Assembly: GCA_903893315.1 (NCBI GenBank)
Contig: CAITLU010000038.1
Coordinates: 47,120-111,119 of the forward strand
Direction of reading: 5' to 3'
DNA length: 64,000 bases
From: an uncultured bacterium
GTDB lineage: Bacteria; Desulfobacterota; Binatia; UBA1149; CAITLU01
Part shown: positions 8,744 through 17,506 of the stretch, in pieces
Layout: the number at the start of each line of letters is the position of its first letter
How positions within the stretch are numbered: the stretch's first letter is position 1
Position numbers and translations under genes: made by a program
Notes under the pieces: model-generated
What the model saw: only the letters and a program-made list of their open reading frames with translations
Database searches by the model: none
Told to the model about the DNA's origin: nothing

Positions 8744-10111
8744 ATGAAGATACTTGTCAGCGGCGCAACCGGCCTGGTCGGCCAGCATCTCGTGAGGCGT
8801 CTGCTTGAGAGCGGTCATGATGTGACCGCGCTGAGCCGCGATGCCGGCGATGCGACGCTCAACCTGCCGGTTCGATGTCGGGTTCACGAGTGGACACCGG
8901 AGAACGGCCATCTCGACGGCAGCGCCCTGGAAGGGATCGACGCGGTCGTTCACCTGGCAGGCGAAAACGTCGGCGGGGGCAGATGGAGCGCTGCTCGCAA
9001 GCGTTCTATATTGCGCTCCCGCGTTGACGGCACGCGTACCCTGACAGATGCCATCACCAGGCTTCCGGCTTGCGCGCGCCCGCGCGTTTTCGTGTCGGCC
9101 TCGGCGATCGGCTTCTACGGCGACCGCGGCGACGAAATTCTCGATGAGACCTCCGATTCCGGATCCGGTTTCCTTTCCGATGTCTGTCGGGTCTGGGAGC
9201 GCGAAGCCAGAAGCGTCGAGGCGGCCGGAGTTCGCTGGGTGTCGCTGCGCACCGGTGTCGTGCTGGCGAAGGAAAGTGGCGCTCTGCCGCGCATGCTGCC
9301 GGCGTTTCGTCTGGGTGCCGGCGCAAGACTCGGTAACGGCCGCCAGTGGATGAGTTGGATTCACGTGGCCGATCTCGTCTCCTTGTTGGTATTCGCGATC
9401 GAGAACCAGGAACTCCAAGGACCGGTCAACGCCGTCTCGCCGACCCCGCTTACCAACCGCGATTTCACCCGGACGTTGGCGCGTGTTCTGCGGCGTCCCG
9501 CTGTGGCGAGGGTTCCGCGGATGTTGCTGCGCTGGGCGCTGGGGGAGATGTCTTCTGTCGTGCTGGCGAGCCAGCGGGTGATCCCGGCTGCTGCTACCGA
9601 GGCAGGCTTTCGCTTCGACTACAGTGACCTCCCGCTGGCTCTGACCGATCTTTGTGCTGATGCAGCCAAGGAACTGCGGTTGGAGATGTGGATAGACAGG
9701 CCGCCGCAGGAAGTCTTTCCGTTCTTTGCCGATCCCAACAACCTCGAAGCGATCACTCCGCGGATTCTCAGGTTCCGCATCTTGCGCGCATCCGAAGGTC
9801 CCATTCACGAGGGAGCCTTGCTTGACTACCGCCTGCGTCTTCACGGAGTGCGGTTGCGGTGGCGCACCCGCGTCGAAGTCTGGGATCCACCCCGCGCCTT
9901 CGTCGACGCACAGCTCCGCGGCCCCTACAAAACCTGGCGCCACACCCACGAATTCGAAGAGCTGGACGGCGGCACCATCGTGCGCGACATCGTGCGCTAT
10001 GAACTTCCCCTCGGAGCCTTTGGGGCGTGGATCGCGGGGCGTTTCGTCGAACACGACCTGGCCTTCATATTCGCCTATCGGCGCACGCGTCTGCTCGAAC
10101 TCCTTGGTTGA
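8744..10111 (+). CDS. YfcH-type epimerase fused to an SRPBCC domain
   Basis: A 455-residue two-part protein. Residues 1-300 are a TIGR01777/YfcH-like SDR epimerase with the nucleotide motif GATGLVGQHL near the N-terminus, SASAIGFYG, and the C-terminal DUF1731-type segment (GEMSSVVLASQRVIPAAATE). Residues about 305-455 form an SRPBCC/START-like domain (LEMWIDRPPQEVFPFFADP, then TPRILRFRI and THEFEELDGGTIVRD), a fold that binds hydrophobic ligands. The ATG at 8744 starts the Rossmann strand (MKILVSGATG) as in relatives; an in-frame ATG at 8705 would add 13 residues. The enzymatic activity of this family is not established. It is convergent with the enoyl-CoA hydratase gene across a strong hairpin. 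Confidence 0.85.
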   Translation: MKILVSGATGLVGQHLVRRLLESGHDVTALSRDAGDATLNLPVRCRVHEWTPENGHLDGSALEGIDAVVHLAGENVGGGRWSAARKRSILRSRVDGTRTLTDAITRLPACARPRVFVSASAIGFYGDRGDEILDETSDSGSGFLSDVCRVWEREARSVEAAGVRWVSLRTGVVLAKESGALPRMLPAFRLGAGARLGNGRQWMSWIHVADLVSLLVFAIENQELQGPVNAVSPTPLTNRDFTRTLARVLRRPAVARVPRMLLRWALGEMSSVVLASQRVIPAAATEAGFRFDYSDLPLALTDLCADAAKELRLEMWIDRPPQEVFPFFADPNNLEAITPRILRFRILRASEGPIHEGALLDYRLRLHGVRLRWRTRVEVWDPPRAFVDAQLRGPYKTWRHTHEFEELDGGTIVRDIVRYELPLGAFGAWIAGRFVEHDLAFIFAYRRTRLLELLG

Positions 10112-10130
10112 GTTCTTCGGTTATTGGCCG

Positions 10131-10172
10131 CACTCGCAACTACCGATGCGTTCGCATCGATAGTTGCGAGTG
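10131..10172. terminator. strong hairpin between convergent genes
   Basis: A 42-base inverted repeat with 20-base arms (left arm CACTCGCAACTACCGATGCG at 10131-10150, right arm 10153-10172), one mismatched pair and a two-base loop. It lies between the epimerase stop and the enoyl-CoA hydratase stop, so it probably acts as a bidirectional transcription end, although no T-run follows on either strand. Confidence 0.6.
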
Positions 10173-10204
10173 TCGGCTTGCCGTGCGCGTTGTGACCGAG
10201 TCGG

Positions 10205-11053
10205 TCACTTCTTGGCTGCGAGCATGTCCGCGAGCATGCCGAGATCCGCGCTTTCCAATTCCCTGGTCTGGCCGCCGTTGGCGAGAAACTCGGCCATGCG
10301 CCGCCTGGTCTCCGGGATCGGCAATGTCTGATTGAACGCGTGGGCTTCGTCCAGCAGGCCGTCGATGACGCCGACTTCGGCGGAGTTGACGCAGCCCTTG
10401 GCCAGAGCGATCGCCTGGGGAGGAAAACTCGCGATCTTGAAGGCCAGCTTTTTCACGAAGCCGTCGATCTCGTCGCTCGGCAGCGCACGGTTGACGTAGC
10501 CGTAGCGCTCGGCGACTTCGGCGGAGAAGTCCTGGCATCCCAGGATCACTTCGAGAGCACGGCCGCGTCCGCAAAGACGCGGCAGGCGCTGGGTGCCGCT
10601 GCCGCCGGGCAGGATTCCCAGGGCTACCTCCGGCTGGGCGAATACCGCCTTGCCCAGTGCGGCGAAACGCATGTCCAACGAGAGCACGAATTCGCTGCCT
10701 CCTCCGCGCGCACGTCCCTCGATCTTGGCGATGCTGACCTTGGGCATGGTGCGGAAGCGGTCGACCATGACGTGGAAGAACGACAGTTCTTCGCTTCGTT
10801 GGGGCAGGTTGTCGGGAAGTTGCTGGATCAGTGAAACGTCGGCATGGGCGATGAAGAAATCTGGATCCGCGCTGTCGAAGACGACGACGCGGACCTGGTC
10901 GTCGGTCTCCAGTTCGCGACCGAGCCGGTCGATTTCCTGCATCATGGGAAGATCGAGCAGGTTTATGGGCGGATGATCGAAGGTGGCGAAGCAGACTCCG
11001 CGTTCGACGCGGATACTCAGGCACTCGTACCCCTCATATTCTTGATGGCCCAT
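10205..11053 (-). CDS. enoyl-CoA hydratase/isomerase family protein
   Basis: A 282-residue crotonase-fold protein. Key marks are VCFATFDHPPINLLDLPMM, the oxyanion-hole strand IAKIEGRARGGGSEFVLSLD and AQPEVALGILPGGSGTQRLPRL. The family hydrates or isomerises acyl-CoA substrates. The usual second catalytic Glu position is filled by PGGSGTQ rather than the GGGGTQ/PGxGGTQ of classical hydratases, so the exact reaction is open. The ATG at 11053 follows GGAGG; the frame stays open upstream to 11629 without family similarity. A universal stress gene diverges from it. Confidence 0.88.
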   Translation of the reverse strand: MGHQEYEGYECLSIRVERGVCFATFDHPPINLLDLPMMQEIDRLGRELETDDQVRVVVFDSADPDFFIAHADVSLIQQLPDNLPQRSEELSFFHVMVDRFRTMPKVSIAKIEGRARGGGSEFVLSLDMRFAALGKAVFAQPEVALGILPGGSGTQRLPRLCGRGRALEVILGCQDFSAEVAERYGYVNRALPSDEIDGFVKKLAFKIASFPPQAIALAKGCVNSAEVGVIDGLLDEAHAFNQTLPIPETRRRMAEFLANGGQTRELESADLGMLADMLAAKK

Positions 11054-11327
11054 GCAATCCTCCGTGTCGGTCTTAGATTGGCGTGACCGACGAGGCCGTC
11101 GTTTAGCGGTCGTGTCGCGGGGCTGCAAGGTGTTCGTGTGGCAGGACTGACGAGCCTTGAGGGTCTTGTCGGTGCAGGGAGCGGCGGACCTGCCATGTAG
11201 ATTCGAAGAAGGTCTTGCGCCTCCTCGTTTCCTGGGGTTGTCTGGGGAGCGACGGAACCGGCGGTGATCGCTGCCGGGACGGCACGGACCCTGTTCGCAC
11301 GGTGATAGCGCCTTACGGAGGAACCAG

Positions 11328-11819
11328 ATGAAACGATTCAAACACATCCTGGCGACCACGGATCTCTCGCCCGAGTCATTCGCGGCGGTGCAGTTTGCTG
11401 CCCACCTGGCGATCGGCCAGGGGGCCAGGCTGACCGTCCTGCACGTCCCGCAGACGACGACGTTGCTGTTCACCGATTTTTCGCCGCCGGTAGACCTGCT
11501 CGCTCTCGACCGCGAGATCGAAACGATGGCCCGCGAGAAACTCGAAGGGTGGGTGGCGCGCCACATCAAGAAGCAGCCGGGCGTAAGGATCGTCGTGCGC
11601 TCGGGTGTCACGCACGAAGTGGTCAGCAAAGTGGCCGCCGATCTCGGGGCCAGTTTGATCGTGATCGCGACTCACGGCCGTAAGGGAATCGGCCACGCGA
11701 TTCTCGGCAGCGTCACGGAGCGAGTGCTGCGCGAAGCGCCGTGTCCGGTGCTGGTTGTGCGTCCGCCGGCGCCTGTGAAGAAGACCAAGGCTAAGGCCAA
11801 GGCGACCAAGGCGAAGTAG
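11328..11819 (+). CDS. UspA-type universal stress protein
   Basis: A 163-residue single Usp domain. The ATP-binding signature is present near the C-terminus as THGRKGIGHAILGSVTERV (G-2x-G-9x-GS), and the N-terminal strand KHILATTDLSPES is typical. The last 15 residues are a Lys/Ala tail (KKTKAKAKATKAK) that could bind nucleic acid or be a compositional extension. CGGAGGAACC precedes the ATG at good spacing. The 274 bp upstream, divergent from the enoyl-CoA hydratase, hold its promoter, but I see no convincing boxes. Such proteins support survival under energy or oxidative stress; no partner is visible here. Confidence 0.92.
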   Translation: MKRFKHILATTDLSPESFAAVQFAAHLAIGQGARLTVLHVPQTTTLLFTDFSPPVDLLALDREIETMAREKLEGWVARHIKKQPGVRIVVRSGVTHEVVSKVAADLGASLIVIATHGRKGIGHAILGSVTERVLREAPCPVLVVRPPAPVKKTKAKAKATKAK

Positions 11820-12022
11820 CCGTACGTTCGCCGCAGCGGCCGTGCCGGAGCGCATCGAGAGATCGGCCGCGCTGCGGCGCTGCGCCGCCGGCGCGGCTGC
11901 TGCACAAGTGCTGATGACGCATTGGTTTGACGCTGGTCGGGTTGGAGCCTAACTTCCGCCGGCCGAGTTCCGGTTTCCCGGCGATAGATTTGAAGACGAC
12001 CGCACCATCGCGACACACTGCT

Positions 12023-12895
12023 GTGATTCCCTTCTTGCGTCGCGAGTTCCACGGCGCGTTCGGCGTGCGCCTGGTCGCCGATACTTACGGGAATCCATCG
12101 GCGCCGCCGGTGCTGCTCCTGCACGGCGGCGGTCAGACCCGCCACGCCTGGCGAGGCACTGCCAAGGTTCTCGCCGAGGCGGGCTTCTATGCGATCACGC
12201 TGGATCTTCGCGGCCACGGCGAGAGCGGTTGGTGTGAGTCCGGCAACTACGAACTCGAAAATTTTGCCGAAGACATTCGGGCGATCGCAGCCGAACTTCC
12301 GAGTGCCCCGGCCTTGGTCGGCGCCTCGCTCGGCGGGTTGGCCGCGCTCGTCTGCCAATGTGAGTACCATCTGGCGAGCGCGGTCGTGCTGGTCGACATC
12401 ACGCCGCGCGTCGACCCCGAGGGGGTTCAGCGCATCGTCGGTTTCATGAAGGCGTTCCCCGAAGGTTTTGCGTCAATCGAGGATGCGGCCGACGTGGTTG
12501 CCGCGTATCTCCCGCACCGCCCGCGCCCGAGCGATACCAGCGGATTGGCCAAGAACCTGCGCCTCGGTGACGACGGTCGCTGGCGCTGGCACTGGGATCC
12601 CCGCGTCCTGAGCGAGAAGCCTCGCGCCTCGCGCCCCGACTATCCCGAAAGCATCAATGCCGCGGCACGGTCGCTCGACGTGCCGACGCTGCTGGTGCGA
12701 GGTCGCATGAGCGAGGTTGTCAGCGACGAGGGTGTCCGCGAGTTTCTCGAGATGGTGCCTCACGCCGAGTTCGTCGACGTGGAGGGCGCGGCCCACATGG
12801 TTGCCGGTGACAAGAACGACGCCTTCGGCCGGGCGGTGGTCGATTTCCTGCAGCGCCACTGCGGCATCGGCGCTGCCGCGGCCGGCCTGCGCTGA
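12023..12895 (+). CDS. alpha/beta hydrolase
   Basis: A roughly 290-residue alpha/beta hydrolase. Motifs are LLLHGGGQTRHAWRGTA, LDLRGHGESG, the nucleophile elbow LVGASLGGLAAL (Ser), the acid strand LLVRGRMSEVVSDEG and the catalytic His in EGAAHMVAGDKNDAF. The start is uncertain: I use GTG at 12023, which begins the conserved IPFLRREFHGA segment, but the same frame is open from TTG at 11927 and no good ribosome site marks either. Substrate unknown; relatives are annotated as peroxidases or esterases without strong evidence. It converges on the yedK-like gene. Confidence 0.8.
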   Translation: MIPFLRREFHGAFGVRLVADTYGNPSAPPVLLLHGGGQTRHAWRGTAKVLAEAGFYAITLDLRGHGESGWCESGNYELENFAEDIRAIAAELPSAPALVGASLGGLAALVCQCEYHLASAVVLVDITPRVDPEGVQRIVGFMKAFPEGFASIEDAADVVAAYLPHRPRPSDTSGLAKNLRLGDDGRWRWHWDPRVLSEKPRASRPDYPESINAAARSLDVPTLLVRGRMSEVVSDEGVREFLEMVPHAEFVDVEGAAHMVAGDKNDAFGRAVVDFLQRHCGIGAAAAGLR

Positions 12896-12981
12896 GCCTT
12901 CCGCGCCGCGCCGCACTTCACCCCATCGGTATGCTCCTGGCCGTAACCGCCCGCTGATACTGCGTTTGTCGCCTGGTCGGC

Positions 12982-12996
12982 GCGGCCCAGGGCCGC
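12982..12996. terminator. short GC palindrome between convergent genes
   Basis: GCGGCCCAGGGCCGC is a near-perfect palindrome lying between the stops of the hydrolase and the yedK-like gene. It could form a small stem-loop at the convergent end. There is no T-run, so this is weak support for termination. Confidence 0.3.
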
Positions 12997-13003
12997 TCCT
13001 CAA

Positions 13004-13729
13004 TCAGTGATTGTGCGGGCCGGGCCGCACAGCCAGCGGGCTGACAGCGCGGTCTCGAGAATCGCCGAGCGCCTCGATGTTGCGAGGGTCGTCATGAGCG
13101 GCGTTGCCGACCGCGGCGCTGACCCGATACGCGCTGAGGGCTTCTTCGGGAGCGGGCGCCAACAGCGATTCGAGAGCGCGCGGGTCATCGATTCGGGGAT
13201 CGAGCCAACGCCCGTAGTCCTGCGGCGAGAGCAGTACCGGCATGCGGTCGTGGATCGCGAAGACCGTGACGTTGGCGGCGGTGGTGAGCAGCGCGCAGCT
13301 TTCCGTCACCGCTGAGTCCGGTCCCGACCAGGTGTCCCACAGCGCGGCTATAGCCAGCGGTGCCTCGTCCGGTGCGTGCAGGTACCAGGGCTGCTTGCGT
13401 ACGCCGTCGCGTTTCCATTCGTAGAAGCCCGAGGCAGGCACGATGCAGCGCCGCCTGGCGAGCGCGCTGCGGAAGGACGGTTTCTCGGCGGCGGTCTCGG
13501 CCCGCGCGTTGATCATGCGATTGCCGATCGCGGGGTCTCTTGCCCAGGCTGGAATCAGTCCCCAGCGCAGCATCACGAGTCGCCGGCGTTGCTGTTCGAC
13601 GCGCACCGCAACCACTTGCTGGGTCGGTGCGATGTTGTAGCGCGGAGCGAAAACGAGGTTACCGGCCCAGGCATCGAAATGTGCCGCCAGAGCCTGGCCC
13701 GGTGTAGTCAGTACGAAGCGTCCGCACAT
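13004..13729 (-). CDS. yedK: SRAP/YedK-HMCES DNA-protein crosslink protein
   Basis: A 241-residue SOS-response-associated (SRAP) protein. The initiator Met is followed directly by Cys2 (MCGRF), which after Met removal forms a thiazolidine crosslink with abasic sites in single-stranded DNA. Other active-site residues are visible: Asn in YNIAPTQ, Glu in GFYEWK, and His in AIHDRMPVLL. It shields abasic sites from error-prone processing. The ATG at 13729 is fixed by the need for Cys2. The C-terminal tail after about residue 215 is longer than in E. coli YedK and looks unstructured. It is not adjacent to the imu cassette but belongs to the same DNA-damage theme. Confidence 0.94.
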   Translation of the reverse strand: MCGRFVLTTPGQALAAHFDAWAGNLVFAPRYNIAPTQQVVAVRVEQQRRRLVMLRWGLIPAWARDPAIGNRMINARAETAAEKPSFRSALARRRCIVPASGFYEWKRDGVRKQPWYLHAPDEAPLAIAALWDTWSGPDSAVTESCALLTTAANVTVFAIHDRMPVLLSPQDYGRWLDPRIDDPRALESLLAPAPEEALSAYRVSAAVGNAAHDDPRNIEALGDSRDRAVSPLAVRPGPHNH

Positions 13730-14001
13730 GGGACAACGTCCTTGCGCCGGCTCGGGGCCGGTGCAACCCGCAGGGTGCGGCAATGGACAGGCACAAGGTT
13801 GGTCGAGGTGTCGAGGCACGCCATCGGGAGGCAAGAGGCTTCCCGTTTCTGCTTCGGTGCCGGGCCGTAAGCTCGTGCAAGGCTCCAGCGCCGACTCGGG
13901 TTGCTGCGCTGTGGCTTTTTGAGGCTGAGTCCCCGTGCTACGAGTCCGGGCCGGCAGCGCCACTTGCGGCAATACATACGGAGAACGAGGGAAACGCCCG
14001 C

Positions 14002-15627
14002 ATGAGTTGGAACATCGGAGACATCTTGGCAGGGCTCGGCCCCATCCTCGGGGACGAACCGGCCCTCTTTCACTGCAGCGGTACCGACACGCGGGTCGTC
14101 ACGTGGGCCGAGATGGAACGGCGCTCCAATGCGCTGGCCCGGGCTCTCGTCGAGGCCGGTGCGCGGCCTGACGACAAGGTTGCGATCTACTCGTACAACC
14201 GGCCGGAATGGATGGAGACCGTGGTGGCCTGCTTCAAGGCGAGGCTGGTTCCGGTCAACGTCAACTACCGTTACCGGAACGAGGAACTCGAATACCTGCT
14301 CGACAACTGCGATGCGGCGGTGCTGGTCTTCGAGGGCTGCTTTGCCGACAACGTCGCGCGTCTGGCGCCCCGCCTTACGCGCCTTCGCCAACTCGTCCAG
14401 CTCGACGACGGCAGCCCGCATATGGCGGGCGCCCTCGACTACGAGAAACTGGCGAACGGTTCTGCGGATCCCCTGGTCGTCGAGCGTAGTCCCGACGACC
14501 TGATGCTGCTCTACACCGGCGGCACTACCGGCATGCCCAAGGGCGTGATGTGGCGGCAGGAAGACGTATGGCAAACCCTCGGCGCGGGCGGCGATCCGAT
14601 CACGGGCCAGGGCCGTCCCGGCGATGTCCGCGAGCACCTGGCCAACATTGCGGCTTTGCCCCAGAAGCAAAGACTTCTGCCGGCTTGCCCGTTGATGCAC
14701 GGGACCGGCTTCTTCACGGCGATCAACATCCTGATGAACGGCGGCGCCATCGTCACCACCGATTCCAAGAAACTCGATGCCCACGCACTGTGGTCGGCGG
14801 TGCAGGCCTGCGGCGTCACGACCATCTCCATCGTCGGTGACGTGTTCGCTCGTCCAATGGTGGCGGCGCTGCGCGAGCGCACCTACGATCTCTCGAGTCT
14901 GCGGCTCATCATTTCTTCCGGCGTGATGTGGTCGATCGAACTCAAGCGGGCGCTGCTTGAGTTCCACTCCAGCATGATCCTGTTGGACTCGCTCGGTTCC
15001 TCTGAGGCCACCGGACTCGGTGCTTCGATCATGGTCGCCGGGATGGAGATGCCGACCGCGTCGTTCAAGGTCGGTGACAAGGTTAAGGTCTTTACCGAAG
15101 ACGGACGGGAAGTTGAGGCCGGCAGCGGCGAGAGGGGACTGGTGGCCCGCAGTGGTCCGATCCCGGTCGGCTATTACAAGGATCCACAGAAAAGCGCCCA
15201 GACCTTCCCGACCATCGGCGGTGTACGCTGGTCCATGCCCGGGGACTTCGCGACGGTGGAGATTGACGGCACGCTGCGCCTGCTCGGGCGCGGGTCGGTG
15301 TGCATCAATACCGGCGGCGAAAAAGTCTTTCCCGAAGAAGTCGAAGAAGTACTCAAGCGCCACCCTATGGTCGAAGATGCGGCAGTGGTCGGCCTGCCCG
15401 ACGAAAAGTGGGGACAGGCCGTTCATGCGCTGGTGGTGCTGAGGGAGGCGAAGGATTTTGCCGAAGAAGACCTGCGCAGCCACGTCCACAACCTGCTCGC
15501 GGGTTACAAGGTTCCCAAGAGGATATTCGCCGCCGAGTCGCTGGGACGCTCACCGTCGGGCAAGATGGACTACAAGGGCGTGACAGCACGGATCCTGACG
15601 CTTTCACAGGCGCCGGCAGCGGCGTAG
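14002..15627 (+). CDS. acyl-CoA synthetase (FadD-type)
   Basis: A 541-residue adenylate-forming enzyme that activates a carboxylic acid through an acyl-AMP to the CoA thioester. Motif A3 is YTGGTTGMPKGVMW, A5 is SLGSSEATG, A7/A8 is MPGDFATVEIDGTLRLLGRGSV, and the A10 lysine lies in SPSGKMDYKG. The first-half sequence (VPVNVNYRYRNEELEYLLDNC) is like actinobacterial FadD3/FadD19 and deltaproteobacterial relatives, which act on medium or steroid side-chain acids; the true substrate is unknown. The ATG at 14002 is preceded by GAGG. It is divergent from yedK and 43 bp upstream of tamA, with which it may share transcription. Confidence 0.9.
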   Translation: MSWNIGDILAGLGPILGDEPALFHCSGTDTRVVTWAEMERRSNALARALVEAGARPDDKVAIYSYNRPEWMETVVACFKARLVPVNVNYRYRNEELEYLLDNCDAAVLVFEGCFADNVARLAPRLTRLRQLVQLDDGSPHMAGALDYEKLANGSADPLVVERSPDDLMLLYTGGTTGMPKGVMWRQEDVWQTLGAGGDPITGQGRPGDVREHLANIAALPQKQRLLPACPLMHGTGFFTAINILMNGGAIVTTDSKKLDAHALWSAVQACGVTTISIVGDVFARPMVAALRERTYDLSSLRLIISSGVMWSIELKRALLEFHSSMILLDSLGSSEATGLGASIMVAGMEMPTASFKVGDKVKVFTEDGREVEAGSGERGLVARSGPIPVGYYKDPQKSAQTFPTIGGVRWSMPGDFATVEIDGTLRLLGRGSVCINTGGEKVFPEEVEEVLKRHPMVEDAAVVGLPDEKWGQAVHALVVLREAKDFAEEDLRSHVHNLLAGYKVPKRIFAAESLGRSPSGKMDYKGVTARILTLSQAPAAA

Positions 15628-15670
15628 CTGGTTGTTGGCGTCGGCATCGTGCCGCGTCGCGCCGCCGCGC

Positions 15671-17506
15671 ATGTCAGGTTTTATCCGAAGGATAGGCTTT
15701 CCCGCGCCGCGCGCAGCGGCGTCCCTGGCGCTGTTGTGCGTGGTGTGCTGCGCGGCGCTGGGCGCGGCGGCCGTGCGGGTCAGCGCTGCGGAACTGAACC
15801 TCGCCTACGACGTTAGATTCGAAGGCACCTACAGTCAGCTCGAGAAGCGGCTTCGCGCGGTCTCTCAACTGGTCTCCAAGAAGGCCGAACCGCCGGCCAC
15901 GCTCCAGGGGCTCAAGCGCCGGACCCAGGCCGACCGCGATCGGTTCGTGAGACTGCTGCGTTCGCGCGGCTTCTACGACGCCGATGTTCAATGGAGCGTC
16001 GACAATTCCGCGACTCCGGTCCAGGTAGTCGTGCGCGTCCGACTCGGTGTTCGCTACAAGATCACCCGCTTCGATGTTTCCGGGCTGCCCGAGACGCTTG
16101 CGCAGCTAGGACGAGGTGAGGGACTCGCGGCCACCGGCGTTATTCTCGGCGGCGCGGCCGTCGCCGACGTCGTGATCGAGGCCGAAAAGAAACTGTTGGC
16201 GCAGTTGCTGGCGCGTGCCCATCCTTTTGCGCGTCTGGCGGAGCGCCGTATCGTGGTCGACCACGACGCGCACACGATGGAAGTGACGTTCGTGCTCGAT
16301 GCCGGGCCGCAGGTTCGTTTCGGCGCCGTCACCGTCAAGGGGACCAGGACCCTGGAGCCCGGTTACGTCGAGCGCCGTCTGGTCTTCGCGCGTGGCGACG
16401 TCTTCGATCCATTGCGTATCGACAAGAGCCGCAAGGCGCTGTTCAACGCCGGTGTGTTTTCGTCGGTGGTGTTTTCGTGGGGTGAACTCAAGGACGTATC
16501 GGCTGATGGGTACGTCCCGATCACGGTGACCGTGACCGAGGCCAAGCCTCGTTCTGTCGGTGCCGGCATCAAGTACTCATCGGCCGACGGTTTCGGTGGT
16601 CACGCGTTCTGGGAGCATCGCAATCTGCTGGGCGGAGCCGAAAAGCTGCGCGGGGAGATCGAGGTGACCCAGCTGTTGTCCACCGGTGGTCTGTCGTTTC
16701 GCGAGCCCGATTTCATGCGGCCCAATCAGAGTCTGCTGCTCGATGTGAGTCTGGACGCCGACAACACAGATGCCTACGATAGGCAGGCGCTGGTGTTTTC
16801 GGGCGGTTTCGAGCGCCGTTTCAGCGAGACTTTGGTGGCAACCCTCGGCGCCGCGTTCGAGGAGTCCTCGGTCACCGGTGCCGACGGCAACAAGGACACT
16901 TTCACGCTCCTCGGGATTCCCGCCGGGTTGCGTTACGACAGCAGCGACAACCTGTTGGACCCCACGCGCGGACAGAGGGCCGCGCTCAGCTTCAGCCCCT
17001 ACTTCGACATGCTCGGGCCCGCGGTCGACATGTTCGTGCTCAAGGGCACCGGGAGTTTCTACGTGCCGCTCACGCGCACCCGGCGTCAGATCTGGGCCAC
17101 GCGTTTCACGGTCGGCTCGATTCTCGGAGAGAAGCGCGGCGCGATTCCCGACGACAAACGTTTTTACGCGGGCGGCGGCGATTCGGTGCGCGGCTACAGG
17201 TATCAGTTCGTCGGCCCTCTGGACGCCAACGACAACCCGGTCGGCGGCCGCTCGATCCTGCAGTTCGGCAGTGAGCTTCGTGTGAGGGTGGCCGACTCCT
17301 TCGGTCTGGTGCCGTTCGTGGAAGGGGCAGCGGTCTACGCTCCGAGCTATCCCGACTTCGGTGAAAACGTACAGTGGGCGGCCGGTCTCGGCCTGCGCTA
17401 CTTCACCGTTGCCGGTCCGATCAGGCTCGACGTGGGTTTCCCAATCAACGGCAGGCCCGTCGACAACGTGTTCGAAATCTACATCAGCCTCGGACAGGCC
17501 TTCTGA
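15671..17506 (+). CDS. tamA: TamA/BamA-family outer membrane protein
   Basis: A 611-residue outer-membrane beta-barrel with an N-terminal signal sequence (hydrophobic SLALLCVVCCAALGAAAV, cleavage near AAELN). Residues about 45-330 form three POTRA-like modules and the rest a 16-strand barrel of the BamA superfamily. The conserved loop-6 motif appears as RFYAGGGDSVRGY, and the chain ends in Phe (LGQAF), as barrel proteins do for BAM recognition. The next gene, starting the base after this stop codon, encodes TamB, so TamA rather than BamA is the better call. Together they bridge the envelope and move phospholipid or help insert outer-membrane proteins. The ATG at 15671 gives a proper signal peptide. 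Confidence 0.93.
   Translation: MSGFIRRIGFPAPRAAASLALLCVVCCAALGAAAVRVSAAELNLAYDVRFEGTYSQLEKRLRAVSQLVSKKAEPPATLQGLKRRTQADRDRFVRLLRSRGFYDADVQWSVDNSATPVQVVVRVRLGVRYKITRFDVSGLPETLAQLGRGEGLAATGVILGGAAVADVVIEAEKKLLAQLLARAHPFARLAERRIVVDHDAHTMEVTFVLDAGPQVRFGAVTVKGTRTLEPGYVERRLVFARGDVFDPLRIDKSRKALFNAGVFSSVVFSWGELKDVSADGYVPITVTVTEAKPRSVGAGIKYSSADGFGGHAFWEHRNLLGGAEKLRGEIEVTQLLSTGGLSFREPDFMRPNQSLLLDVSLDADNTDAYDRQALVFSGGFERRFSETLVATLGAAFEESSVTGADGNKDTFTLLGIPAGLRYDSSDNLLDPTRGQRAALSFSPYFDMLGPAVDMFVLKGTGSFYVPLTRTRRQIWATRFTVGSILGEKRGAIPDDKRFYAGGGDSVRGYRYQFVGPLDANDNPVGGRSILQFGSELRVRVADSFGLVPFVEGAAVYAPSYPDFGENVQWAAGLGLRYFTVAGPIRLDVGFPINGRPVDNVFEIYISLGQAF

Noticed and set aside
13708..15489. Long minus-strand frame opposite the acyl-CoA synthetase
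   Set aside because: Shadow of a clear adenylate-forming enzyme; low-complexity His/Arg-rich translation with no motif.
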